From the NCBI GenBank assembly GCA_009782265.1, contig WRJM01000007.1, forward strand, positions 1-33,304: a stretch of DNA of 33,304 bases, in the 5' to 3' direction. The position numbers were made by a program, and so were the translations under genes. Positions 1 through 8,366 of the stretch are shown piece by piece; the first letter of the stretch is position 1, and each line of letters opens with the position of its first letter. Source of the DNA: Oscillospiraceae bacterium (GTDB taxonomy: Bacteria; Bacillota; Clostridia; Oscillospirales; Ruminococcaceae). The notes below the pieces were generated by a model. It saw only the letters and a program-made list of their open reading frames with translations, did no database searches and was not told the DNA's origin.

Positions 1-264
1 TTAAACAATTCCACTAACTCCGTTCATGGTGTATTTTTGGCAAATTTTCTGCCATACTGCGTTAAATTTTCTTGTAATACATAAAGTATTACTGCGTAAA
101 TTTGCCTTGTCTGACAAAAAATTATGCTCAAAAATCCACTCATTCAGGAGATAATAGAAATGTCTTTTGTAATAAATTAAATTATAGCACAAAAAAGCAT
201 GTTCGTCAACAAAATTCTGAGCAAAACCATAACTTGTGTGCTAACAAAAAAAGAATACTATATA

Positions 265-280
265 TGTTCCTCGTGGAACA
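265..280. promoter_or_regulatory. parS-like site TGTTCCTCGTGGAACA
   Basis: Near-palindrome resembling bacterial parS (TGTTTCACGTGAAACA class), close to a noc/parB gene. Confidence 0.55.
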
Positions 281-320
281 TTTATAGTAAATTATAGTAA
301 ATTAACTATAAAACAAAAAA

Positions 321-374
321 CCGCCGCCTTATACTAAACCTTTAATTAGAAAAAGGCTCTGGTACGGGGCGGCG
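321..374 (-). terminator. Probable intrinsic terminator downstream of noc
   Basis: CGCCGCC/GGCGGCG stem (about 368-374 with 321-328), with an A-rich run at 312-320 that reads as a T-tract on the minus strand, just past the noc stop. Confidence 0.55.
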
Positions 375-375
375 T

Positions 376-391
376 TGTTCCACGAAGAACA
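376..391. promoter_or_regulatory. degenerate parS-like site TGTTCCACGAAGAACA
   Basis: 14/16 match to TGTTCCACGTGGAACA, adjacent to the noc 3' end. Confidence 0.4.
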
Positions 392-394
392 TAT

Positions 395-1210
395 TTATTT
401 GAGGGGGATTTTTACAATATATTCCACGAAATCATCAGTTTTATTACGGGTGGCAACGCAGTCTATACCTGCGTTTTTCATGGATTCGATGGTTTTGTTG
501 AATGTGTTGATATAAAGCCCGACCTGTTTAAAAACCCAAACCGGCTTCTTACGCTCAACCGGTTTTTCGCCAAGCTGTTCAGAAATAAACTTATCGGTTT
601 GAATAGTGTTAAGCTGAAGAGAGCCTATTTTTTCGATTGCGGAAAGCCGCTTTTCGGACGGTAATTTAAGCAGGGCACGGGCTTGTCTTTCATTTAAGCG
701 GAAGCGGAGGGCTAATGTTTTTTCCTCGTCGGTGAGCCGAAGCAGACGAAGCTTATTGGCGACTGTGGACTGCGCGACACCAAGTCGGGACGCGCAGTCT
801 TCCTGTGTAATCCCGAAATGGTCAATCAGGCTTTTAATAGCTAATGCTTCCTCTATGTAGTTTAGGTCGGCGCGCTGTATATTTTCAAGCACGGCTAAAA
901 TAGCGGAGCTTTCCCTATCGGCTTCAATCACAATACAAGGGATTTGCTCCATATTTATCAGCTTAGCGGCACGAAGCCGCCGTTCCCCCGAAATAAGCTC
1001 ATAACCGCCCCCCTCAATTCTGCGGACGGTGACGGGCTGCAACATACCGTTCTGGCGTATACTGACCGCAAGCTGGGAAAGTTCATAGTCATCGAAAATA
1101 ACACGGGGTTGTGAGGGGTTGGGGCAAATCACAGAAACAGGGATTTCAACCACGCGGTTGATTGGATTTTCAATAGAATTATGTTTTTGAAAGATTGGTT
1201 TTAGAGCCAT
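395..1210 (-). CDS. noc: ParB/RepB/Spo0J-family nucleoid occlusion-type protein (Noc-like)
   Basis: GERRLRAAKL ParB motif, central HTH (TQEDCASRLGVAQSTVANKLRLL), gene order mnmG-rsmG-noc as in B. subtilis; RBS AAGGA upstream. Confidence 0.85.
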   Translation of the reverse strand: MALKPIFQKHNSIENPINRVVEIPVSVICPNPSQPRVIFDDYELSQLAVSIRQNGMLQPVTVRRIEGGGYELISGERRLRAAKLINMEQIPCIVIEADRESSAILAVLENIQRADLNYIEEALAIKSLIDHFGITQEDCASRLGVAQSTVANKLRLLRLTDEEKTLALRFRLNERQARALLKLPSEKRLSAIEKIGSLQLNTIQTDKFISEQLGEKPVERKKPVWVFKQVGLYINTFNKTIESMKNAGIDCVATRNKTDDFVEYIVKIPLK

Positions 1211-1277
1211 TTTAATATTCCTTTTTTATTAAATTTACTATATGTTGTGGTTTTCTTATCTCTATCATAACAAAAAT

Positions 1278-1309
1278 AAGCCGATATTTCCACTTGAAAA
1301 TATCGGCTT
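1278..1309 (-). terminator. Intrinsic terminator after rsmG
   Basis: AAGCCGATATTT/AAATATCGGCTT stem, then TTATTTTTG on the minus strand. Confidence 0.7.
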
Positions 1310-1439
1310 GCTTTTACAAAGGAACAAAAAATATGACTTTCGGTAACAAAATGAAAAATATTTCGATAGAAAAAAACAAATAAAAAAGAGAAAGAGGACG
1401 AGTTAAGGGAAAATGTGTGGTAAAATTAATGTGTATAAA

Positions 1440-2270
1440 TCAACAAAGCGGCTTCTTCGTTATGTTCACCCTCTGTCTTGGATATTCTTTCGGCGTTTTT
1501 GAAATTTTCTCAATTATAACAAGGCTTCTTTTATCCCCTGACGGAAGCGTATAAGTTTTAACTTCCCTTATTTTACCCCCAAGCACTTTAAGTGCGAAAC
1601 CGGCGGCTTCCGCTTCGGAATCCGCTCCTTTCATGGCGAGAAACAGCCCGCCGACCTTTACAAAAGGCAGACAATATTCCGAGAGCGCGGGGAGATTCGC
1701 AACAGCACGGGAAACGGCAACATTATATTTTTCGCGGTAAATCGGATTCAAAGAAAGCTCCTCACTTCGGGCGTGAACGGTTTTATATTCTATGTTAAGT
1801 TCTTTTTTTAACAGTTCAAGGTAATCTGTTCTTTTCCGCAAGCTGTCAAGAAGTGTAAGCTTTAAATCCGGACGCAGGATTTTCCAGATAACCCCGGGGA
1901 AACCCGCGCCGGAGCCTATGTCTATTACTTGCGCTCCTTGTGTCAATGTTCCTACAGGTAGTGTTCTCGGTGTCAATGTTCCTACAGGTAGCGTTCCACG
2001 TGGAACATTGACACAAGGAACATTAACACAAGGAACATTAACACAAGGAACATTGACACAAGGAACGTTACCTGCAGAAGTAACCGTATCGGGAATGTCA
2101 CTACAAAAAATATCGGTCAACAGAAGAGGGTACGCGCTGTCAATGAAATGCTTCTGCCTGATTTGTTCCGGTTCGGTGATAGCGGTCAAGTTGACTTTTT
2201 GGTTATAGACGAGCATGAAGTCTGTTAGTTTTTGAAGCAAGGTTTCTTGTTCGGGTGTGAAATTTATCAT
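1440..2270 (-). CDS. rsmG: 16S rRNA (guanine-N7) methyltransferase RsmG with an in-frame repeat insertion
   Basis: VIDIGSGAGFPG SAM motif, NLTAI and HFIDS motifs; ATG at 2270 (MINFTPEQ) preceded by GAGGAAA. The upstream ORF extension to 2318 runs through a repeat. Confidence 0.92.
   Translation of the reverse strand: MINFTPEQETLLQKLTDFMLVYNQKVNLTAITEPEQIRQKHFIDSAYPLLLTDIFCSDIPDTVTSAGNVPCVNVPCVNVPCVNVPCVNVPRGTLPVGTLTPRTLPVGTLTQGAQVIDIGSGAGFPGVIWKILRPDLKLTLLDSLRKRTDYLELLKKELNIEYKTVHARSEELSLNPIYREKYNVAVSRAVANLPALSEYCLPFVKVGGLFLAMKGADSEAEAAGFALKVLGGKIREVKTYTLPSGDKRSLVIIEKISKTPKEYPRQRVNITKKPLC
1933..2066. repeat. Symmetric 15-bp-period array of GTTCC/GGAAC parS-like half-sites inside rsmG
   Basis: GCTCC/GTTCC/GTTCT at 1933,1948,1963,1978,1993 and GGAAC at 2002,2017,2032,2047,2062, centred at 1999.5. 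Confidence 0.95.
1993..2006. promoter_or_regulatory. Perfect palindrome GTTCCACGTGGAAC (parS-like core)
   Basis: 14-bp perfect dyad; with flanks CGTTCCACGTGGAACA is 15/16 to TGTTCCACGTGGAACA. Confidence 0.65.
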
Positions 2271-2300
2271 GGGTTTCCTCGTTATATAAATGTTATTTAT

Positions 2301-2377
2301 GTAGGGGACGACGCCCACGGCGTCCCGCGTTAAAATTGTTCGTTTTATATCGGGACGCCGTGGGCGTCATCCCCTAC
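2301..2377. repeat. GTAGGG-family palindromic element
   Basis: GTAGGGGACGACGCCCACGGCGTCCCG ... CGGGACGCCGTGGGCGTCATCCCCTAC, near-perfect 27-bp inverted arms. Confidence 0.95.
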
Positions 2378-2394
2378 ATATTTAACGTTCGGCT

Positions 2395-2473
2395 GTAGGG
2401 AACGTATTAATGCGTTCTGTTTGTGTTCCGTACACAACATTCTGTTTGCGGAACGGATAAATCCGTTCCCTAC
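2395..2473. repeat. GTAGGG-family palindromic element (GGAACG stem variant)
   Basis: GTAGGGAACGTATTAATGCGTTC ... GGAACGGATAAATCCGTTCCCTAC; carries the mnmG TAG stop. Confidence 0.9.
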
Positions 2474-4341
2474 AGGGTTGCAAGCCACACAAGTAAAACC
2501 GCTACATCTGCGGGGTTCACGCCTGAAATTCTGCCTGCCTGCCCCACGGTCAGAGGCGTATGCAGGTTCAGCTTTTCCGCGGCTTCAATGCTCAAACCTT
2601 TTAGGTTTTTATAGTCAAAATCAAGCGGTAGTTTCTTTTTTTCCAAACTCCGCGCTTTTTTAATTTTATCCTCTTGAATTTTTATATAACCCTCATATTT
2701 GACTTCGGTTTCAACTTTGCTTTGTAAATACGGCGGTAAATTTTCACCTTCTAATCCGGCTCGGACTGCCAGTCCGGCTCGGACTAAATCCTTGTAAAAA
2801 ATCTGCGGACGTTTCAATAAATCAATCAGCTTTACTGCACCTGTTATGGGCGTTGTCTGCCGCTCTTCCAAGATTTGGTTTAATTCCGGCGACGGCTTTA
2901 CAACCGTTTTTCTGAGCCTTTCGATTTCGTTTTCCTGTAGTTTCCTTGCTTCAAGAAAATATTCATACCGCGCTTTCTCAAGCAAACCCCACTTATAACC
3001 AAGCTTGCAGAGTCTTTCGGGGGCGTTGTCCTGTCTTTGCATGAGACGGAATTCGGAGCGTGCCGTCATCATGCGGTAAGGCTCGTCACAGCCCTTGGTC
3101 ACTAAATCGTCTATTAAAGTTCCGATATAAGAAGAAGAGCGTTCAAGTATGACAGGTTCTTTCCCTTGAACCTTACGGGCGGCGTTGACGCCGGCGATTA
3201 ACCCCTGCCCTGCCGCCTCCTCATAACCGGAGGTTGAATTAAACTGCCCTGCAGAAAATAAGCCTTGAATTTCCTTGAACTCTAAAGTTGCATACAGGCA
3301 CAGCGGGTCACAGCAATCATATTCTATAGCGTAGGCGTGGCGCATGATTTCCGCGTTTTCAAGACCCGCAATCGTCCGTATAAACTGCTCCTGTACCTCT
3401 GCGGGAAGCGAAGAGGATAATCCTTGTAAGTAAAACTCGTCCGTGTCAAGCCCCATAGGTTCTATAAAAATCTGGTGTCTGTCTTTGTCGGCGAAGCGAA
3501 CGACCTTGTCCTCAATACTGGGGCAGTAGCGCGGTCCGCGCCCGTGGATTCTGCCGCTGTAAAGCGGCGAGCTGTGCAGGTTGTCCGTAATAATTTTATG
3601 GGTATTTTGATTGGTATAAGTAATGTAGCAAAGCACTTGATTCTGTAAATTTTGAGTTGAATCAAACGTAAAAGGGGTAATGATTTCATCGCCGTACTGC
3701 GCTTCCGTTTTAGAAAAATCAATCGAGCGGCGATTAATTCTTGCGGGTGTTCCGGTTTTAAAGCGGCGCAGTTTGATTCCTGCTTTTTCAAGGCTTTTAC
3801 CAAGCACGGTTGCGGGCAGAACGCCGTCCGCGCCGCTTGAAAAAGAGCAGTCCCCCATATGGATTTTCGCGTCAAGATACGTCCCCGAAGCAATAATTAC
3901 CGCTTTTGCTTCGTAAAAAAGCCCAAGCCTTGTTCGTATGCCCTTAACCTTTTTTTGCTCGAATATAATCTCAATAACTTCGTCTTGTTTTAGAACAAGG
4001 TTTTTCTGCTTTTCTAAAATCTGTTTCATGTAAAGGTGATACTTTGTTCTGTCACACTGCGCCCTCAGCGCGTGAACTGCCGCGCCTTTGCCTTTGTTCA
4101 GGGTTCTGGATTGGATTAAGCAAGCGTCTGCGGCTTTGCCCATTTCGCCGCCGAGCGCGTCGATTTCGGACACGATTTGACCCTTAGCCGTGCCGCCGAT
4201 ACTGGGGTTGCAGGGCAGGTTCGCAACCGTGTCAAGCGAAAGGCAGAAAATTGCGGTTTTAACGCCCAACCGTGCGGATGCTAAAGCCGCTTCACAGCCC
4301 GCATGACCCGCGCCGATGACAATTACATCGTATTTCGTAAT
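2470..4341 (-). CDS. mnmG: tRNA uridine-5-carboxymethylaminomethyl synthesis enzyme MnmG (GidA)
   Basis: [I/M]TKYDVIVIGAGHAGCEAALASARLG (FAD motif) is encoded upstream of the ORF-track start; PCNPSIGGTAKGQ; apparent ATT start at 4339-4341 with AGGGAGG upstream. Confidence 0.93.
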   Translation of the reverse strand: MTKYDVIVIGAGHAGCEAALASARLGVKTAIFCLSLDTVANLPCNPSIGGTAKGQIVSEIDALGGEMGKAADACLIQSRTLNKGKGAAVHALRAQCDRTKYHLYMKQILEKQKNLVLKQDEVIEIIFEQKKVKGIRTRLGLFYEAKAVIIASGTYLDAKIHMGDCSFSSGADGVLPATVLGKSLEKAGIKLRRFKTGTPARINRRSIDFSKTEAQYGDEIITPFTFDSTQNLQNQVLCYITYTNQNTHKIITDNLHSSPLYSGRIHGRGPRYCPSIEDKVVRFADKDRHQIFIEPMGLDTDEFYLQGLSSSLPAEVQEQFIRTIAGLENAEIMRHAYAIEYDCCDPLCLYATLEFKEIQGLFSAGQFNSTSGYEEAAGQGLIAGVNAARKVQGKEPVILERSSSYIGTLIDDLVTKGCDEPYRMMTARSEFRLMQRQDNAPERLCKLGYKWGLLEKARYEYFLEARKLQENEIERLRKTVVKPSPELNQILEERQTTPITGAVKLIDLLKRPQIFYKDLVRAGLAVRAGLEGENLPPYLQSKVETEVKYEGYIKIQEDKIKKARSLEKKKLPLDFDYKNLKGLSIEAAEKLNLHTPLTVGQAGRISGVNPADVAVLLVWLATL

Positions 4342-4404
4342 GAACCCTCCCTGTCTTGTTTAATAAAACATATATATTATATTATTTTTAATTAAATCTG
4401 TCAA

Positions 4405-4498
4405 GTAGGGGCGACCCTTGCGGTCGCCCGAAATTCGCACAACCCTTTAAAGGGCGACCTGTCTTTTGCCTTAGCAAAAGACATGGGTCGCCCCCTAC
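4405..4498. repeat. GTAGGG-family palindromic element with nested inner hairpin
   Basis: GTAGGGGCGACCCTTGCGGTCGCCCG ... GGGCGACCTGTCTTTTGCCTTAGCAAAAGACATGGGTCGCCCCCTAC. Confidence 0.95.
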
Positions 4499-5598
4499 GT
4501 TCGGGTTTTTCGTGTTCGGATAAATAAAACCCCGATTGCGATTAAAGGCACAATAAACCCCAGCCCCAAATTCACCGGAAACCCGATTTTCTCGGAAAGT
4601 TCAGTTTCATTGATGATTTTTTTTAAATAAAGCGAACCGATATATACCCCGCAAATCAGCGGCGTTTTATAAATTTCCGGTTTCTCGGCGGCGAATAAAA
4701 CATTAAAACATTTTAATAAAGCATACATCATCAGCACAATAACGGCAAGGTCGGTCACAACCCAAAGAAGCAGAAATACAGATTCCGGACGCTCTAAAGA
4801 GCCCATGAACCCTACAGTTTTCACGGACATTTGAAAAGGGCGTTGCATTTTCTGCGTTAAAGCCGCGCCGAAAACACCCGCGGTCATTAAAACAATAATT
4901 AAGTTCACTGCCAATAAAACAAGCGTGCTGTAAAAGCCGTATTTCTTGAATTCGCCGGACTTGGCTTGTGCAAAATTATCGCCGGACAGCAGAAGCGGCG
5001 TGATATAAATAAAAACGCTTAAAGAAGGGATTATACCTTTAAAAATGTTTACCGTGTCGTGGGTGGTGACGGGTAAAAGATTGCGGAAATCTGTTTTCGG
5101 GAGCTGAAGCATGAACAGCGCGGCGGTAACAAGCAGAACGATGTAAAAAAACACTTCGCTCATCAGGGTGAAGCTTTGCAGTTTACCGCTTATGATGATG
5201 TAAATTAATGCAAGCAGGGTGATTGTGAAGAATTCCGGACTGACGCCGGGCATGATTGAACCCGCAAACTGTTCGGAGAACATTCTGAGGTAATAGGCGG
5301 CTAAAACGAAAACCCAAACCGCGTAAGCAAGGATGATGATTTTTGTTAAAGCCTTTCCGAAAGCGGTTTTATAAAGGGTTATAAGACAGGTGTTTTTGGT
5401 TCTGCTAAAAGCTAAGCCGTATAAAAAAATCAATCCGAAGTAAATCAGGCATGAAAAAAGCACCGAAACCCAGACGGCTTGTCTGCCGCGCACGACAGAG
5501 GGCGACGCGGACAGGCGGATTAACGGGGAAAAAGCGGAAAGCAGGAACAGAATGTAAGCTTGTTTGATTGTGATTTTGGATTTAGTTGAATTTTCCAT
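4495..5598 (-). CDS. gerAB: Spore germination protein, GerAB/endospore-germination permease family
   Basis: Multi-TM protein of about 367 aa in an operon with GerAA and GerAC. Confidence 0.85.
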   Translation of the reverse strand: MENSTKSKITIKQAYILFLLSAFSPLIRLSASPSVVRGRQAVWVSVLFSCLIYFGLIFLYGLAFSRTKNTCLITLYKTAFGKALTKIIILAYAVWVFVLAAYYLRMFSEQFAGSIMPGVSPEFFTITLLALIYIIISGKLQSFTLMSEVFFYIVLLVTAALFMLQLPKTDFRNLLPVTTHDTVNIFKGIIPSLSVFIYITPLLLSGDNFAQAKSGEFKKYGFYSTLVLLAVNLIIVLMTAGVFGAALTQKMQRPFQMSVKTVGFMGSLERPESVFLLLWVVTDLAVIVLMMYALLKCFNVLFAAEKPEIYKTPLICGVYIGSLYLKKIINETELSEKIGFPVNLGLGFIVPLIAIGVLFIRTRKTRT

Positions 5599-5734
5599 AA
5601 AAAACCCCCGCGCCTGTAATGATTAACGCTGTTAAAGCAAAATAAATCATATAGTTTTTAAGTGATTTGCTTTTTTTGAGTTCAGATAAATCACTGAGGA
5701 TTAAAATCATTAAAATTATTATAAATAAAGGCAT
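5582..5734 (-). CDS. 50-aa putative two-TM small membrane protein overlapping the gerAB start
   Basis: ATG at 5734 with AAAGGAGA RBS; MPLFIIILMILILSDLSELKKSKSLKNYMIYFALTALIITGAGVFYGKFN; overlaps gerAB by 17 nt; below the ORF-track size cutoff. Confidence 0.65.
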   Translation of the reverse strand: MPLFIIILMILILSDLSELKKSKSLKNYMIYFALTALIITGAGVFYGKFN

Positions 5735-5748
5735 ATATTGTCTCCTTT

Positions 5749-5852
5749 GTAGGGTCACCCCTACATTTGCGTTTTTTATTCGGGCGAACGATGTTCGCCC
5801 CTACAGAAATCGCATAAAACCGTTACGGGACGCCACGCAGGGCGTCCCCTAC
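5749..5852. repeat. Cluster of GTAGGG-family palindromes between gerAC and the small ORF
   Basis: GTAGGGTCACCCCTAC; CGGGCGAACGATGTTCGCCCCTAC; CGGGACGCCACGCAGGGCGTCCCCTAC; the last supplies the gerAC stop. Confidence 0.9.
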
Positions 5853-6931
5853 GTTTGTGTAATCGTTGAATTAACATTAATTATAATAGGCGTGTTCAAA
5901 AATATTTCGTTCCAGTTGTCTTTATATGATTCCCATTTGTAAGGATGGCGGATTTTCAGCGCGTCGCCGAATCCTAAAAAATCGCTTTCGTAGGTTTTTG
6001 CCGCGTTGACTGCTTTCCAGATTTCCCTGTGAATAAAGCGGTTCAGTGCTTTTTCGGCGTTTTCCGATATCGTTCCTTGTATAACGGAAGCTGAAACGTT
6101 CACGTTTATGGTTATACCTGAAAATTCATGGTTATTAAAATCAAATTTAATCGTTCTGTTGATATGATTGATTCTTACCGCTTCCCCGTCGTGCCCGGGG
6201 GTTACAGCGGAATATGCGGATTTCTTCGTCAGGATATGAAGCCCGCGTGCGGCGGATTCGTCTAAAAAGCCTTTCAGCTCGTTGTTTTTTACTACGGCGT
6301 AACCATTCGGCGCAACGACTGTTCCGCCGTCACGTTCGGTAAAACAAAGCGCGGGAACGGCAACCGCCCTATTTGGTTCTGCAAGCTCACTTAAAAGCTT
6401 ATAAAAAGCCATTTTAGAAGAAACTGCGTTGATTCCTGAATTTTCACCGAAATTACGCAGAACGTCAAGCGTTAATGTTTCGGTCAGGATTTCACAGGCT
6501 TCGGAAGCGGAAGCTTCTTTCACGATAAAAACAGAAGCGGTAAGGCGGAGCGTGTTTTCCTTTAAAAGAAAATCAACGTATGCGGTTAAATCTTCTTTTG
6601 CCGCCGCTTCGCCTATAAGAAAATAATCAGCGGTGCTTGCGGCGATTTCCCGCGGGAAGCGTTTCTTCATTTCTTCAAGCGCGGCGGCGGCGGAGCTTGC
6701 GGTAAAGCGTTCAATATATTTTTTATCGGCGTTTTCGCCGCTTTCGTCTGCAGATTCGATTTTCTCGTAAATAAGGGTCAGAAGCGTTTGGTTTTCATCG
6801 GTTTTATCTAACGCGATGACAAAAACAGGCTCTGCAAGTGTGATTTCGGTCATGCGCGGTAAAAGCCGTGCTTTGCTCGAAGCCAACAGCACGGTAAATA
6901 TAATTAAAACTGTGATGATTGATTTTTTCAT
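5849..6931 (-). CDS. gerAC: Ger(x)C family spore germination protein
   Basis: ATG at 6931 (MKKSIITVLI) with GAGGAAA RBS; C-terminal region characteristic of Ger(x)C; follows gerAA directly. Confidence 0.85.
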   Translation of the reverse strand: MKKSIITVLIIFTVLLASSKARLLPRMTEITLAEPVFVIALDKTDENQTLLTLIYEKIESADESGENADKKYIERFTASSAAAALEEMKKRFPREIAASTADYFLIGEAAAKEDLTAYVDFLLKENTLRLTASVFIVKEASASEACEILTETLTLDVLRNFGENSGINAVSSKMAFYKLLSELAEPNRAVAVPALCFTERDGGTVVAPNGYAVVKNNELKGFLDESAARGLHILTKKSAYSAVTPGHDGEAVRINHINRTIKFDFNNHEFSGITINVNVSASVIQGTISENAEKALNRFIHREIWKAVNAAKTYESDFLGFGDALKIRHPYKWESYKDNWNEIFLNTPIIINVNSTITQT

Positions 6932-6933
6932 TT

Positions 6934-8313
6934 TTATTTCCTCGGCAACCGCAGTAATCCGTCCGTTACGGCACATTCGCCGTTTTTATAGGCGCGCATG
7001 TAGGGTTCGCCGAGCGAGGTCATAGAGCACATATAATAAACCATGAAAATCACACCGAGCGAAAGCCCGTATAACCCCGCGAAACCCGCACAGGTGAGCA
7101 GTAAAATCCGCACGATTCTAAACGTGTTGGCAAGGTCGCCGTTGCTGACGACAAAGCCGCAAATCGCCGTTACAGCCACAACCACAACAATCGCCGGGGA
7201 AACAAGCTTCGCGGACACTGCCGCTTCCCCGACAACCAAGCCACCGATAATAGACACCGCTTGTCCTATAGATTTAGGAAGCCTTATACCTGCTTCCACT
7301 AAGATTTCAAAAGCGATTAACAGCGCGAAAACCTCAAGGAGCGTGGTAAAGGACACCGCTTGTTTACTTTTGATGATTGCCAGCATTAAGTTAGTCGGGA
7401 GCATTTCGTGATGAAAGGTGGTTATCCCTACATAAAAAGCGGGAATGACTAATGATAAAAACGCGCCCGCGTACCGCAGAACCCGCACATAAGAGCCGTG
7501 CGCGTAATTCTGCGAATAATCCTCACCCGATTGAAAAAGCATATTAAACACGGTCGGGACGACAAAAGCAACCGGATAACCATCAATCAATATGCCTATT
7601 TTTCCCTCACAAATGTTAGCGCAAAGCTTATCGGGGCGTTCCGTGTACATGACCTGCGGGAAAATAGAAAATCGGCGGTCTTTCAGCGCGTCCTCCACGG
7701 GAGCGGTGGATTTGATTACTTTTTCGCTGATTTGTTCCAAGCGTTTTAAAACTTCCGCTACTTTTTCAGGCTCTGCTTTGCCTTCCATATAAACCACAGC
7801 TGCGGCGGTTTTCAGCTCCGCGCCGATTTTGATTTCATCAAGTCTTAAATCGGGCGAATTAAGTCTGCGTCTGATTAAAGACGTGTTTATTCTTAATACT
7901 TCTATGAATGAATCTCGCGGCCCTTTGATGACGTTTTCACTGCCCGGCTCGGTTATGCTTCTTTTATCAAAGCCTTTCGCGTCAAACACAACCGCGCTTT
8001 CGCCTATGATTAACACCGCGTTGCCGGCAAGAATATCGGTAACGATTTCGCCGGCTTCAGGGTTTTCCTTTAAAGTTCTTGCCATATACCAAACTGCACC
8101 GTTCATAATTTCGGTTGCTATGTCCGCGTAACCGGCGGAAAAACTGCCGGATTCAAGCGGTTTCAGTATTTCTTCGCCGATAGAGCGCAGGTTCACCATG
8201 CCGTCTACGGCGATGATTTGCGCAGGTATGTTTTTGTTTGCGCCGATGAAGAAGTCAAGGGTGATGATGTCGTTTGATTGGTTCAGGATTTTTTTGATTC
8301 GGGTTAAGAGCAT
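6934..8313 (-). CDS. gerAA: Spore germination protein GerA family (GerAA)
   Basis: GerA-family N-domain followed by TM C-domain (VIPAFYVGITTFHHEMLPTNL, EAGIRLPKSIGQAVSIIGGLVVGEAAV). Confidence 0.92.
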   Translation of the reverse strand: MLLTRIKKILNQSNDIITLDFFIGANKNIPAQIIAVDGMVNLRSIGEEILKPLESGSFSAGYADIATEIMNGAVWYMARTLKENPEAGEIVTDILAGNAVLIIGESAVVFDAKGFDKRSITEPGSENVIKGPRDSFIEVLRINTSLIRRRLNSPDLRLDEIKIGAELKTAAAVVYMEGKAEPEKVAEVLKRLEQISEKVIKSTAPVEDALKDRRFSIFPQVMYTERPDKLCANICEGKIGILIDGYPVAFVVPTVFNMLFQSGEDYSQNYAHGSYVRVLRYAGAFLSLVIPAFYVGITTFHHEMLPTNLMLAIIKSKQAVSFTTLLEVFALLIAFEILVEAGIRLPKSIGQAVSIIGGLVVGEAAVSAKLVSPAIVVVVAVTAICGFVVSNGDLANTFRIVRILLLTCAGFAGLYGLSLGVIFMVYYMCSMTSLGEPYMRAYKNGECAVTDGLLRLPRK

Positions 8314-8332
8314 AATTTTACCTTTCGGTTTA

Positions 8333-8361
8333 GTAGGGACGCCGTGGGCGTCGTCCCCTAC
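8333..8361. repeat. GTAGGG-family single palindrome in the gerA leader
   Basis: GTAGGGACGCCGTGGGCGTCGTCCCCTAC. Confidence 0.9.
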
Positions 8362-8366
8362 GCAAA

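Noticed and set aside
1-192. Minus-strand ORF at the window start
   Set aside because: AT-rich, no recognisable motif, lies beyond the noc terminator; not supported as a gene.
1933-2066. Possible CRISPR array
   Set aside because: Period is 15 bp with no unique spacers, and the two halves are inverted; not CRISPR-like.
1918-2208. Plus-strand ORF with VNVPTGSV/TLTQG repeats
   Set aside because: It is the mirror reading of the palindromic 15-bp array inside rsmG; no independent RBS or homology supports a gene.
2271-2318. N-terminal extension of RsmG in the ORF track
   Set aside because: The extension reads through a GTAGGG repeat; ATG at 2270 has a good Shine-Dalgarno.
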